Shown here one piece after another: positions 1 through 7,887 of a stretch of 13,256 bases of DNA (position 1 is its first letter; each line of letters begins with the position of its first letter). The position numbers and the translations under genes were made by a program. The notes under the pieces are model-generated. The model had not been told where the DNA came from, did no database searches, and saw only the letters and a program-made list of their open reading frames with translations. The DNA comes from CAYMRB01 sp964392615 (lineage in GTDB: Bacteria; Planctomycetota; UBA8108), in NCBI GenBank assembly GCA_964392615.1, contig CAYMRB010000284.1, forward strand, positions 1 to 13,256, read 5' to 3'.

Positions 1-58
1 GGAGTCGACGTCGGAGTCAGCGTCGGAGTCGGCGTCGGAGTCGGTGTCGGAGTCGGTC
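1..58 (-). repeat. 12-bp tandem repeat encoding Asp-Ser tail
   Basis: On the plus strand four 12-bp units of the form GGAGTCGRCGTC/GGAGTCGGTGTC, plus a partial fifth, run from the window edge to about 58. On the minus strand, in the frame of the HEAT protein, they encode D-S-D-x units (KTDSDTDSDADSDADSDVDS), an acidic low-complexity tail. Such tails in exported proteins may bind Ca2+ or act as a flexible stalk; neither role is shown here. The true copy number is unknown because the array leaves the window. Confidence 0.8.
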
Positions 59-2408
59 TTCGACGCTCGCTCCACGTGCCACCTCACGCGCGGGTCGATG
101 TCGTCGCGGCAGCGTTCGAGCTCGTCGGCCGCGATCGCCGCTGCCGGTCCGTACTCGCCGAGCGCGCGCGCGGCCTCGCGTCGTACCGCGTGATGGGGGT
201 CGTCGAGGCGTTTCGCCAACGCGCGGCAGATCGCTTCCGGCGCGAGGCCGGAGCGCGCGCCCGCCGGGCTCCCCAGGAGCCACCCCGCGCCATCGCCNNN
301 NNNNNNNGTTCCCCGTCGGTGGTGGTTGGGGGGGGGGGGGGGGGGGGGGGGGGCCCCCCGGCCAGGCTCCCGAGGAGCCTCGCGGCGCCTTCGCGGACGC
401 GGTGCTTCGGGTCATCGAGGAGTCGCACTGCGGTCGGCAACGCGATCGCTGCCGCGGGGCCGAGCTGCTCGAGGCCGTCGAGACACGCGGCGCGGTCCTC
501 GGCGTGGTGCAGTGCGCTCGCCAGCATGCGTGCGACGCGCGTCGGTTGCGCGCCGAGGCGGCCGAGGGCGCTGGCGACGTCGTTTCGGTCGCCGGGTCGT
601 GCGAGCTCGAAGAGGTCGATCAGCAGCTCGACCTCGTCGCGCGACGCGCGGCCACGAGCGGCCAGCGCGCGCGCGGGGTTGCCGGCGTCGACCCAGAGCG
701 GGCGATCGATCGGCAGCAAGCCGTCGAAGATGGACGGCTCGAGCTCCGCGCGCGTCGTCAGGTTGTCGCGGTGCTGGTGCAGGTGCGAGACGGGATCGTC
801 GCCTTCGTCCTCGTCGACGTCTTCCGACAAGTCCGCGCCGACGAGCTCGGCCGCGCGACGACACGCGTCCGGGGCGAGCTCGCGCGCGGCGGGGCCGATC
901 GCGAGCAGCAGCTTCGGCACGAGCTCGTGGCGCACGGGGTCGTGCGGGCCGGCCTCGTCAGCCTCGTCGACCGCGTTGACCGCGGCGGCGAGCACGGGGA
1001 CGGCGTCGATGGCCAGGGGGCCTGCGCGCTCGATGAGCTCCTGGGGTGGGGGGAGCCACTCGTTCTGGGCTGCGATCGTTCCCTCGACGATCGCGCGTGC
1101 CAGCATGGGAAGCGCCGGCGCGGCGTGGCGACCGATCGCGTAGAGGGCGTCCACGGCGCTCTGGTGGAGCTCGCGGATCGCCATGTCGTCGCCAGCGTCC
1201 TTCTGGCGCAACGCCGCCTCGACGGTCATGACGACCTGGGCGGCGCGAGTCTCGGCTTCGTCGCTCGTCAGCCAGAACGTCGAGTTGCTGCTGAATCCGC
1301 TTGCGACGCGCAAGCGGACCTCCGGATCCGGATCGTCGAGCCCGCGGGCGAACCTGGCGGCCACAGCGCCGTCGAGCGCGATCGCGGAGAGGAGGGACGC
1401 GATGGTCCTGCGTTGCGAGGCATCCGGCTCGCTGTTGAAGGCGTCGAGGAGAGCGTCGACGCAAGCCGCCGGGAGCGAATTGTCGGAATGTCGGAGCAGA
1501 TCGAAGAGGTACGCGATCATGCCGTGACGCGTCGTCTCGTCCGGGTCGCGCAATGCGCGCCGCACAGCCGTCTTCATGCGTTCCCTCGCGACCTCGCCCA
1601 GCACTTCCTGTTCGAGAAGCGCGTTCAACGCGGCGAGGCGCAACTCCTTGGCGGGATCCTCCAACGCTGCGGTCAGCGCCGCGATCACGGTGTCTGGCCA
1701 GAGGTCATCGAAGCTCAGTACCTGTGCTGCCCTCAGTCTCTCCGCTGGCGAGGCGGCGGCCGTCAGCCGGCGAGCGAGGACGCGCGCTCGGGTTTCCTTC
1801 TCGTCGTAGAGGAAGAGTCCGGTGTCGAACGCCTCGATGTTCGCAATGGGCAGCGCCAGGACGACATCGAGCACGGCCTCGAACATCTCCTCGTCCGGAT
1901 CGGCTCCATCGATGACTTCCGTCGCGAGCCGCTGGATCTCCACGGTCTGTCCGTCGCGTAGCAGCTCGAGCAGTCGCGGCAGCGCCGCCCGCACGTCCGC
2001 GATGCGCTTCGGGAAGCAGAGGAGGGCGAGCTTCCGCACCTCCGCGCGCGAGTCGCCGAGCAGCGTCGCGAGCTCCGCGCCGACGCGCCCGGGCATGGCG
2101 CGCATCGACGCGATCTCGGCGACCGGGTACGCGTCGTGAGTCAGTACGCCGTCTTTCGACAGCGCGATGTTGCGGCGGTTCTCGGCTCGCTGCGCCGCCC
2201 GCACGATGATCGCCGGCAGCGCGTCGGTGGCGCCGAGCTCGATCAATCGATCGCTCGCCTGAAGCGATGCGTCGTCGTCGGTCGACGCGAGTCGCGTCAG
2301 GTGCCAGCGGACGATCAGTTCGCGTCGCGAGGCGAAGAGCGCCGCAGATGTGACGGCCAGCGCCAGGACGCCGACGATCGCGATCGTTCTCCTGCGCGAG
2401 CGTCTCAC
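1..2408 (-). CDS. Membrane-anchored HEAT-repeat protein, 3' end off window, interrupted by assembly gap
   Basis: Function unknown. It starts at GTG 2408, which overlaps the stop of the upstream HEAT gene (GTGA, 2405-2408), with a good SD (GGGAGG, complement of 2415-2420) six bases before it. Residues about 8-26 form one hydrophobic N-terminal anchor after the basic stretch MRRSRRR, so the rest is probably extracytoplasmic. Most of the remainder is HEAT/PBS-lyase-like repeats, for example LDDPDPEVRLRVASG and LDDPKHRVREGAARLLG, broken by an acidic insert (SEDVDEDEGDD). The frame is lost at the poly-G/N region (298-353). Left of the gap the HEAT frame resumes with codons starting at 297 (KRLDDPHHAVRREAARALGEYG), followed by an Asp/Ser tail that runs off the edge. 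About 770 codons are visible if the duplicated contig ends are merged. HEAT arrays usually act as protein-binding scaffolds; no partner is identifiable. The single-gene reading across the gap is my inference. Confidence 0.8.
298..353. other. Scaffold gap (10 N) with adjacent 26-G run: probable assembly artefact
   Basis: Ten N at 298-307 are followed by 20 bases and then 26 consecutive G (328-353) and a short C run. The HEAT reading frame is intact on both sides but in different phases. The contig end at 260-297 resembles 358-395 (30 of 38 positions by hand, no gaps), and the 98-base offset keeps the HEAT frame in phase. The simplest reading is two overlapping contig ends joined with N, with the poly-G a sequencing artefact of two-colour chemistry. 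The Pro-rich stretch this would encode should not be taken as protein sequence. Confidence 0.75.
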
Positions 2409-2420
2409 GTCTCGCCTCCC
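2405..2420 (-). promoter_or_regulatory. GTGA stop-start overlap with Shine-Dalgarno site between the HEAT genes
   Basis: On the minus strand GGGAGG (complement of 2415-2420) lies six bases before GTG (2408-2406), whose last two bases form part of the TGA stop of the upstream gene. This fixes the start of the downstream gene and implies translational coupling, so the two HEAT proteins are probably made in fixed ratio. Confidence 0.75.
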
Positions 2421-5143
2421 GTGATGGCCTCGAGCGCGTCGTCGACGGTCTCGCGGACTCGCGCATCATCGTCGCCCTGCGCTGCTCGCAGCGCGTCGTG
2501 CGCCGCCGGGCCGATTCTCCCGAGGCTGCGCGCGGCCTCCCAGCGCACGCGCGCGTCATCATCCGCGAGCCGTGCGGCGAGATGAGCTACCTGGCTCGCG
2601 GCCGCCGCGCCGAACGCTCCGAGCGCGCGCGCCGCGCGTCGGCGCACGACAGGGTGAGCGTCTGAGAGCATCGCGGCGACGCGCGGGCAGGCGATGTCGG
2701 GGCGCACGCGAAGCTCGCCGAGAAGCTCGACGGCCGCTTCGCGCACGAACGCGTCGCGGTCGTCGAGGAGCCTCAGGGCCTCGCCGACGTACGGCTCGAC
2801 CGCAGGCCCCGCCACGACGAGCGCGCGCGCGGCGGCAGCGCGCAATGCGGCGCTGCTGCCGTGGCGGGCAGCGCGCAGCAGCGACTCGACGCGCAGCTGC
2901 GGCTCGACGGTCAGCGCCCCGAGCGCTCGGGCCGCCGCCGCGCGTGCATGGGGCTCGGTTCGCGACGCGTCGTCGAGTGTCGCGACCAACGTGCGCGCAG
3001 CGCGGCGGTCCGCGCACGGGCCGAGCTCGGCGAGTGCGTTCGCCAGCTCCTCGCACAGCTCCCAATCGCCCCACGGGGCGGTGTCTTCGGCCAGCAGCGC
3101 GACGAGTCGCGGCCCGATGTCCGGACCCAGCGGCTCGAGCCGGCTCAGCGCTCGAATCCGCGAGGTGCGGTCGGACGGCCCTTCGGGCGCGAAGTCATCG
3201 TCGTCGAACGGTTGCAGCAGCGCCTCGGTGACTTCTGGCGACGCGCGACCGATGCGCGCGATGGCGTCGAGGCTACTCACGGTTGCTCGCGACAGCGTCC
3301 AGGTCTGCAGGGCCTCGGTTTGGCTCTCGAGCTCGGTGAGGATGCGCGGTAACTCGCTCGCGGCGGCGGGGCCGATGCGGCCGAGGGCGACGAGCACCCG
3401 GTCCCGCTTGATGTCGGGATCAGCGTCCTCGAGCGCTGCGAGCGTTGGAAGCGCGCCCGCCGCGGCCTCGCCGAGCAGCGCCAGGCTGACGAAGGCCGCG
3501 TCGCGTACCGGAGAGTCAGCGAGCTCATCCGCGAGGATGGCGGCGAGTCGCGGCACGACCGTTTCCGTCGCGTCGGGGAAGTTCCGCAGCACGCGGACGG
3601 CTGCCGCGCGCGTCGCGCCGTTCTCGTTCGCATCGTCCATCGCCGCGAGCAAGGCGGTTGTTGCCGCCTCCGCCCTGTGCCCCAGTCGTTCGGCGTCGAG
3701 CTGGCCGAGGAGCCGGACAGCTCTGCGCCGCGCGTCGCCCGACTCGCGTTCGATGCGAGCGATGAGGCGGTCAGCGGTCGAGTCCGTATCGCGGTATACC
3801 GTGACGAGGACCGCGAGCGCGTGCGAGCGGACGACCGCGTGCTCGTCGTCGCGCCGCGCGACGAAGAACGGATGGAGTCGACGGACGACGTCAGCCCCAT
3901 CGCCGCGACGAGAGAGCGCCTCGACCGCGTCGGCGAGGATGGCGAAGCTCGCGACGCGTTTCGATCCCGCGCTGCGCGTGACGACACGCGCGACCCGTTC
4001 GACGTCGGCAGGAGCGGGCGCGAGCTTCCTCAGCGCAGCGCGTGCGACGACCGGATCGCCGTCGCCCCGTTCGAGTCGGTCGCAGAGATGCGAAGCGACG
4101 CGCTCGCTCTCGGCGCGGTCGAGCTCGAGTTCGGCGAGCGTGGCGCAGACATCGGGGAAGTCGTCACCGCCGCCCTCGAGTCGGTCGCACAAATAGGCCG
4201 CGGCGCGGCGGCGGCCGGACGGGGTCAGCAGGTCGGCCCACTCCGTCAGCAGGCGATGGATCAGCGCGCGGACGCGATCGTCGTCGTGTGCGAGGTATCG
4301 CAGAACGGCGTCGACATCGTCGGCGCCCGGCCGCGGCACGAGCGTGCGGATGAGCTCGGCCGCACTTGCCCGCACGTCCGCGTTGGGATGGCCGAGCAGC
4401 GCGGCGAACCGCGCCGCAGTGGGGCGAGCCGCGTCGGTGTCGACCAGGACGTACAGGTCGGAGAGCACGGCGCTCAGGGTCCCGGTGTCAGCGGTCGCGT
4501 CGATCGAGCGGTAGAGGCGTTCGAGCGTGGCGAAGTCCCAGAAGCGCGCGAAGAACTTGACGAGTCGCGCGATGACGTGAGCCACGTCGGAAGGTTCGGG
4601 GCCGATCTCGAAACCCGCCGCCGGCGCGAGGAGCGCTCGGGCCACTTCGTCTGCCGCCTCGGCGCTGCCCGTCGCGATGCTGGCGAGCGTCACGAGCGCG
4701 ACCCTGACGACCTCGCGATCCGTGTCGCCGCGCACGACGGCGAGCACGGCCGGCGTCGCCGACACCGCGCCCGGACCGAGCGCGGCGAGACCTCCGAGCG
4801 CGGTGATGCGAACCTCGCGCCGCCGATCGTCGAGCCGGCGCGTCAGAGCTGCCACGAAACGATCCGTCGCCTCCATGCGACCCGCCATCGCGTCGAGAAG
4901 CGGATGCTCGAGTCCGGCGTCGCCCGGGATCCGCCGCGCGAGCAGCGTCTCGAGCAGCGGTCCGAAGGTCGCCGCGTCGCGACTGCGAGCCAACGCCCGA
5001 TCGACCGCAGCGGCGGGCTCGAGCACGACCTCGGGCGCCGTGTCCGGCGGGCGAGCGGTCGACGCGATCATCACCAGAGCGCCGACGCCGATCGCTACCA
5101 CCGCGAGGGCGGAGAGGAGGAGGATCTGCCGTTGCTTGCTCAC
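2405..5143 (-). CDS. Large membrane-anchored HEAT-repeat protein
   Basis: A 912-residue protein of unknown function. I chose GTG 5143 because it places a clean N-terminal hydrophobic segment (residues about 7-28, after MSKQRQ) at the start. Longer readings in this frame up to 5449 add only Pro/Thr/Arg-rich low-complexity sequence and run antisense into the oxidoreductase gene. No SD is evident upstream of this GTG. From about residue 95 to the end the protein is HEAT/PBS-lyase-like repeats with the usual D-x-x-VR-x-x-A-x-x-x-LG pattern: LDDRRREVRITALGGLAALG, LLDDRDAFVREAAVELLGEL, LADDDARVRWEAARSLGRIG. It ends in a short VRETVDDALEAI helix. It is the first gene of a coupled pair with the HEAT gene at 1-2408, which has the same architecture, so the two probably arose by duplication and may form one complex at the membrane. 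No catalytic motif is seen. Confidence 0.82.
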   Translation of the reverse strand: MSKQRQILLLSALAVVAIGVGALVMIASTARPPDTAPEVVLEPAAAVDRALARSRDAATFGPLLETLLARRIPGDAGLEHPLLDAMAGRMEATDRFVAALTRRLDDRRREVRITALGGLAALGPGAVSATPAVLAVVRGDTDREVVRVALVTLASIATGSAEAADEVARALLAPAAGFEIGPEPSDVAHVIARLVKFFARFWDFATLERLYRSIDATADTGTLSAVLSDLYVLVDTDAARPTAARFAALLGHPNADVRASAAELIRTLVPRPGADDVDAVLRYLAHDDDRVRALIHRLLTEWADLLTPSGRRRAAAYLCDRLEGGGDDFPDVCATLAELELDRAESERVASHLCDRLERGDGDPVVARAALRKLAPAPADVERVARVVTRSAGSKRVASFAILADAVEALSRRGDGADVVRRLHPFFVARRDDEHAVVRSHALAVLVTVYRDTDSTADRLIARIERESGDARRRAVRLLGQLDAERLGHRAEAATTALLAAMDDANENGATRAAAVRVLRNFPDATETVVPRLAAILADELADSPVRDAAFVSLALLGEAAAGALPTLAALEDADPDIKRDRVLVALGRIGPAAASELPRILTELESQTEALQTWTLSRATVSSLDAIARIGRASPEVTEALLQPFDDDDFAPEGPSDRTSRIRALSRLEPLGPDIGPRLVALLAEDTAPWGDWELCEELANALAELGPCADRRAARTLVATLDDASRTEPHARAAAARALGALTVEPQLRVESLLRAARHGSSAALRAAAARALVVAGPAVEPYVGEALRLLDDRDAFVREAAVELLGELRVRPDIACPRVAAMLSDAHPVVRRRAARALGAFGAAAASQVAHLAARLADDDARVRWEAARSLGRIGPAAHDALRAAQGDDDARVRETVDDALEAITGGET

Positions 5144-5180
5144 CGCGAGAGATTGTCGCCGGTGGCGCGGAGGGATGCCA

Positions 5181-5219
5181 GGAGTCGGTGGCGGCGTCGG
5201 TGTCGGAGTCGGGGTCGGA
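5181..5219. repeat. Degenerate GGAGTCGGNGTC-type repeat in divergent intergenic region
   Basis: This GT/C-rich stretch between the HEAT gene and the oxidoreductase gene consists of GTCGG-based units (ggagtcggtg, tgtcggagtc). It is the same unit type, in the same plus-strand orientation, as the coding repeat at 1-58. It lies in the upstream region of the HEAT gene and is not translated if the GTG at 5143 is the start. Confidence 0.5.
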
Positions 5220-5303
5220 TTCGCGCTCGGACGTCGCCCCGGGTTTGGCGTACGATGAACCTTTCGCGCCCGTTCCCCGTTTCCCGTTCCCGGAGCCTTT
5301 CCC

Positions 5304-6608
5304 GTGCCCGATCGCCGCGCTTCTCTTCCTTCCCGTCGCTCGTTTCTGCGCTGTGGTGCCGCCGTCTTGTCCGCGCCCGCGATTCTGTCGTGCGGTGCCC
5401 TCGGGGCTGCGGCGCCGAGCGAGCGCATCGTCCTCGGTTGCATCGGCATGGGAGGACACGGGACGAACTACAATCTACCGCGGCTGCTCGGTGCGAAGGA
5501 CGCGCGGGTTGTCGCGGTCTGCGACGTATTCGACGATCGTCGCGACGCGGCGCGAGCTCGTGTCGACGCGCACTACGGCGGCAAGGGCAAGGGCAAGGGC
5601 TGCGTCGGTGTCACCGACTTCCGGCGCGTCCTCGAGCGCTCCGACATCGACGCGGTGATGATCTCGACGCCCGATCACTGGCATGTGCCGATGTCGATTC
5701 TGGCGATCCGGGCCGGCAAGGATGTGATCTGCGAGAAGCCGACGCTGACGGTCGAGGAGGGGCGCGTCCTCAGCGCGATCGTGCGACGCCACAAGGCCGT
5801 GTTCCAGACGTCGACCGAGGACCGAAGCATCCCGTGCTACCACCAGATGGCGCAGACCGTGCGGAACGGGGTCATCGGCTCCGTGCGGAAGGTGCACGTG
5901 CGGCTGCCCGCCGGCCAGCGGTTCCCTCACGAGCAGCCCGCTCCGGTGCCGAAGGGGCTCGATTGGAATCTGTGGCTCGGCCCGGCCCCCGAGGTCCCCT
6001 ACACGCCGAACGTGACCGAGCGTCAGCACTGGCGGCACGTCTGGAGCTACTCGGGCGGCAAGTTCTCCGATTGGGGCATGCACCAACTCGACACGGTCCA
6101 CTGGGCGCTCGACATGGAGCGGAGCGGACCCGTCGAAGTCTCCGGGAAGGGGACCGTGAATCCCGGCAGCATGTACAACACGTTCGTCAGCTACGAGGTC
6201 GAGTACCGCTACGCGAACGGCGCCGTTGTCCACGTGCGCTCCGGCGGCACCTCGCTGCGCTTCGAGGGCTCCGACGGCTGGATCGGCAACAAGGGGTGGC
6301 GCGCGCGGCTCGAGGCGAGCTCGGCGGACGTCCTCGCGTGGAAGCCCGATCCGGATCGCGGTGATGTTCGGCTCTACACGAACCCCGCTGGGGAGCACCG
6401 CGACTTCCTCGACTGCGTGAAGAGCCGCAAGGACCCCTACTTCCCCGTCGAGGTCGGACACCGCTGCGCGAGCCTGCTCCATATCGGCAACATCTCGATG
6501 CGCCTGGGCCGCAAGCTGGGCTGGGATCCGAAGGCGGAGCGGTTCGTCGACGACGCCGAGGCCGACGCGATGCGGTCGCGCCCGAGCCGCTCCCCTTGGT
6601 CGCTCTAG
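5304..6608 (+). CDS. Tat-exported Gfo/Idh/MocA-family oxidoreductase
   Basis: A 434-residue NAD(P)-dependent oxidoreductase of the Gfo/Idh/MocA superfamily, which typically acts on sugars or polyols; the substrate is not predictable. GTG 5304 is supported by GGAG at 5292-5295, eight bases upstream. Residues 9-28 form a twin-arginine signal (SRRSFLRCGAAVLSAPAIL) followed by SCG, a poor match to a lipobox. The Rossmann nucleotide-binding loop is GCIGMGGHG (45-53), with VAVCD at 70-74 ending beta-2. The strand-loop ISTPDHWH (120-127) and the EKP motif (144-146, the usual catalytic-lysine region) follow. SDWGMHQLD (255-263) matches the conserved region lining the active site in planctomycete-type members. 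A short GKGKGKG insert occurs at 93-99. It stands alone, divergent from the HEAT genes and 148 bp before the heme operon, so its context gives no substrate. Family assignment is firm; periplasmic location rests on the Tat signal. Confidence 0.93.
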   Translation: MPDRRASLPSRRSFLRCGAAVLSAPAILSCGALGAAAPSERIVLGCIGMGGHGTNYNLPRLLGAKDARVVAVCDVFDDRRDAARARVDAHYGGKGKGKGCVGVTDFRRVLERSDIDAVMISTPDHWHVPMSILAIRAGKDVICEKPTLTVEEGRVLSAIVRRHKAVFQTSTEDRSIPCYHQMAQTVRNGVIGSVRKVHVRLPAGQRFPHEQPAPVPKGLDWNLWLGPAPEVPYTPNVTERQHWRHVWSYSGGKFSDWGMHQLDTVHWALDMERSGPVEVSGKGTVNPGSMYNTFVSYEVEYRYANGAVVHVRSGGTSLRFEGSDGWIGNKGWRARLEASSADVLAWKPDPDRGDVRLYTNPAGEHRDFLDCVKSRKDPYFPVEVGHRCASLLHIGNISMRLGRKLGWDPKAERFVDDAEADAMRSRPSRSPWSL

Positions 6609-6683
6609 CTTCGCATCGGAGTCGGGGCCCGTGCAGAGGCCGCAGCCGCGCGGGAATGGCCTCGTACGGCGCCGGAAGCGCGG

Positions 6684-6711
6684 TTGAACCGGCGCATCCG
6701 CGGGGTACACT
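6684..6711 (+). promoter_or_regulatory. Candidate sigma70-type promoter of the heme/oxidase assembly operon
   Basis: TTGAAC (6684-6689) and TACACT (6706-6711) are separated by 16 bases and each matches four of six consensus positions. They lie 45 bases upstream of the first operon gene, within the only sizeable gap (6609-6756) before it. No other gene or clear terminator is seen in that gap. Confidence 0.35.
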
Positions 6712-6756
6712 GGCTGTCTTTCGTCCAGTTCCCGTCTCTCCTGACCGCTACCGCCG

Positions 6757-7887
6757 ATGCACGACTCGAGCCTCGAGAACCCGGGTGCCGAATCCGACGC
6801 TCTTCCCGCCGCCGCGTCGCCCGAGAGGGCCGAGCCGGCTGCTGACGGCGCGACGATGTGCCGCGACCACCGCTACACGCGGTGGTTCGCCTGGGCCACG
6901 CTCATCGTGACCTATGTCGGCATCGTCACCGGCGGCATCGTGACCAGCACGGAGAGCGGCATGGCCGATCGGCACGCCCCGCTTTTCGACGGTGGCTGGA
7001 TTCCCGACTTCGCCCGCATGGCGCGCGATCCGGACCTCCTCCTCGAACACGGCCACCGGCTCCTGATGGCCACGAGCGGCCTGCTGGCCCTCATCGCCGG
7101 CATCTGCGGCTGGTTCGCGCCGGGGCCCGGCGTCGGCGGACAACCACGACGGTGGGTGTCCAAGCTCGGCATCGCGATGGCGCTGCTCGTCCTGCCGCCA
7201 GCGACGTTCGGCGCGCTGACGGTCCTGATGCACCTGCACCCGGCCCTGTCGGTCACGCACGTCAGCCTCGCGATGCTGTTCATCGCGGTCGCGGCAGCTC
7301 TGGCTGTCGTCACCGGACGGCATTGGTACGAGGACTCGATACGCCTCGACCTGCAGACCTCCCACGTCCTGGCCTGGCTCGCGGTGCTGAACCTCGTCGC
7401 GACCTACGTGCAAATCGTGATCGGAGCCATTCCCCGGCACGCTCGCGCGGACGTCGGCGGTACCCTGATGGTCGCCATCGGCAATGCGATCCACATCGTC
7501 TGGGCATTCGTCGTCTTCGCGATCCTCGTTCTGCTCGTCGGACGCGTGATGGGGATTCGCGGTCGTCCGCAGCGCCTGCTGCGTCCGGCGATCTTGTTGC
7601 TTCTCGGGTTGATCCTGCAGGTCTTCCTCGGCTTCGCGACGTTCCTGGTGCAGCCGAAGGAGCCGGCCGCCGTCGTCGTCGAGAAGGGCGAGCTCGTCGC
7701 GACGGGAAGCCACGTCGTCTTCGCGACCATCCACCAGGCGATCGGCGTGCTCGTCCTCATCGTCAGCGTCGCCTTGGCGCTGCGCGCGCTGCGCGTTCGG
7801 TACTTCGCGCTGCAGGGCGTTCAGAACGCCGAGGGCGGCGGCGACATCGCGACGGGCCTCCAGGGAGGCGCTGATGCCGCCGGCTGA
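6757..7887 (+). CDS. ctaA: Heme A synthase (COX15/CtaA family)
   Basis: An integral membrane enzyme that oxidises the C8 methyl of heme O to the formyl group of heme A for aa3-type oxidases. It has 376 residues with about eight membrane segments. The family's EHxHR motif is present (EHGHR, 97-101). Further candidate heme-ligand histidines lie in membrane segments: H168 (THVSLAM), H246 (IHIVWAF) and H326 (IHQAIG). The GGIVTSTESGMAD stretch (59-71) corresponds to the conserved GGxTR-x-T-x-SG loop after the first helix. The first 40 residues are hydrophilic and Ala/Glu-rich, and no SD precedes ATG 6757. Met34 (6856) is a possible alternative start, also without SD. The 3' end overlaps ctaB by 14 bases, so the two genes are probably translationally coupled. 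Confidence 0.9.
   Translation: MHDSSLENPGAESDALPAAASPERAEPAADGATMCRDHRYTRWFAWATLIVTYVGIVTGGIVTSTESGMADRHAPLFDGGWIPDFARMARDPDLLLEHGHRLLMATSGLLALIAGICGWFAPGPGVGGQPRRWVSKLGIAMALLVLPPATFGALTVLMHLHPALSVTHVSLAMLFIAVAAALAVVTGRHWYEDSIRLDLQTSHVLAWLAVLNLVATYVQIVIGAIPRHARADVGGTLMVAIGNAIHIVWAFVVFAILVLLVGRVMGIRGRPQRLLRPAILLLLGLILQVFLGFATFLVQPKEPAAVVVEKGELVATGSHVVFATIHQAIGVLVLIVSVALALRALRVRYFALQGVQNAEGGGDIATGLQGGADAAG
7863..7868 (+). promoter_or_regulatory. Shine-Dalgarno site of ctaB inside ctaA
   Basis: GGGAGG five bases before ATG 7874, lying within the last codons of ctaA. It fixes the ctaB start and supports coupling of the two overlapping genes. Confidence 0.7.

Noticed and set aside
1..58. 12-bp repeats as a CRISPR-like array
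   Set aside because: The units are contiguous without spacers and encode an in-frame DSDx tail.
84..297. C-terminal Arg/Ala/Ser-rich continuation of the HEAT gene in its right-hand frame
   Set aside because: A different frame left of the gap gives a proper HEAT repeat (LDDPHHAVRREAARALGEYG); the other reading is out-of-frame noise.
328..353. 26-G tract as a phase-variable switch in the HEAT gene
   Set aside because: It sits next to an N gap between overlapping contig ends and encodes no HEAT sequence; a sequencing artefact is more likely than a biological homopolymer.
5251..5256. TACGAT as the -10 box for the oxidoreductase gene
   Set aside because: No acceptable -35 hexamer lies at the right distance, so I did not call a promoter.
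5144..5449. N-terminal extension of the 912-residue HEAT protein with a Thr-Pro repeat
   Set aside because: It overlaps the oxidoreductase start antisense, and the extension would bury the membrane anchor behind about 100 low-complexity residues.
3677..6364. 895-residue plus-strand open frame, and others of 400-520 residues antisense to real genes
   Set aside because: They are Arg/Ala/Gly-rich with no domain pattern and overlap well-supported genes; such shadows are expected in very GC-rich DNA.
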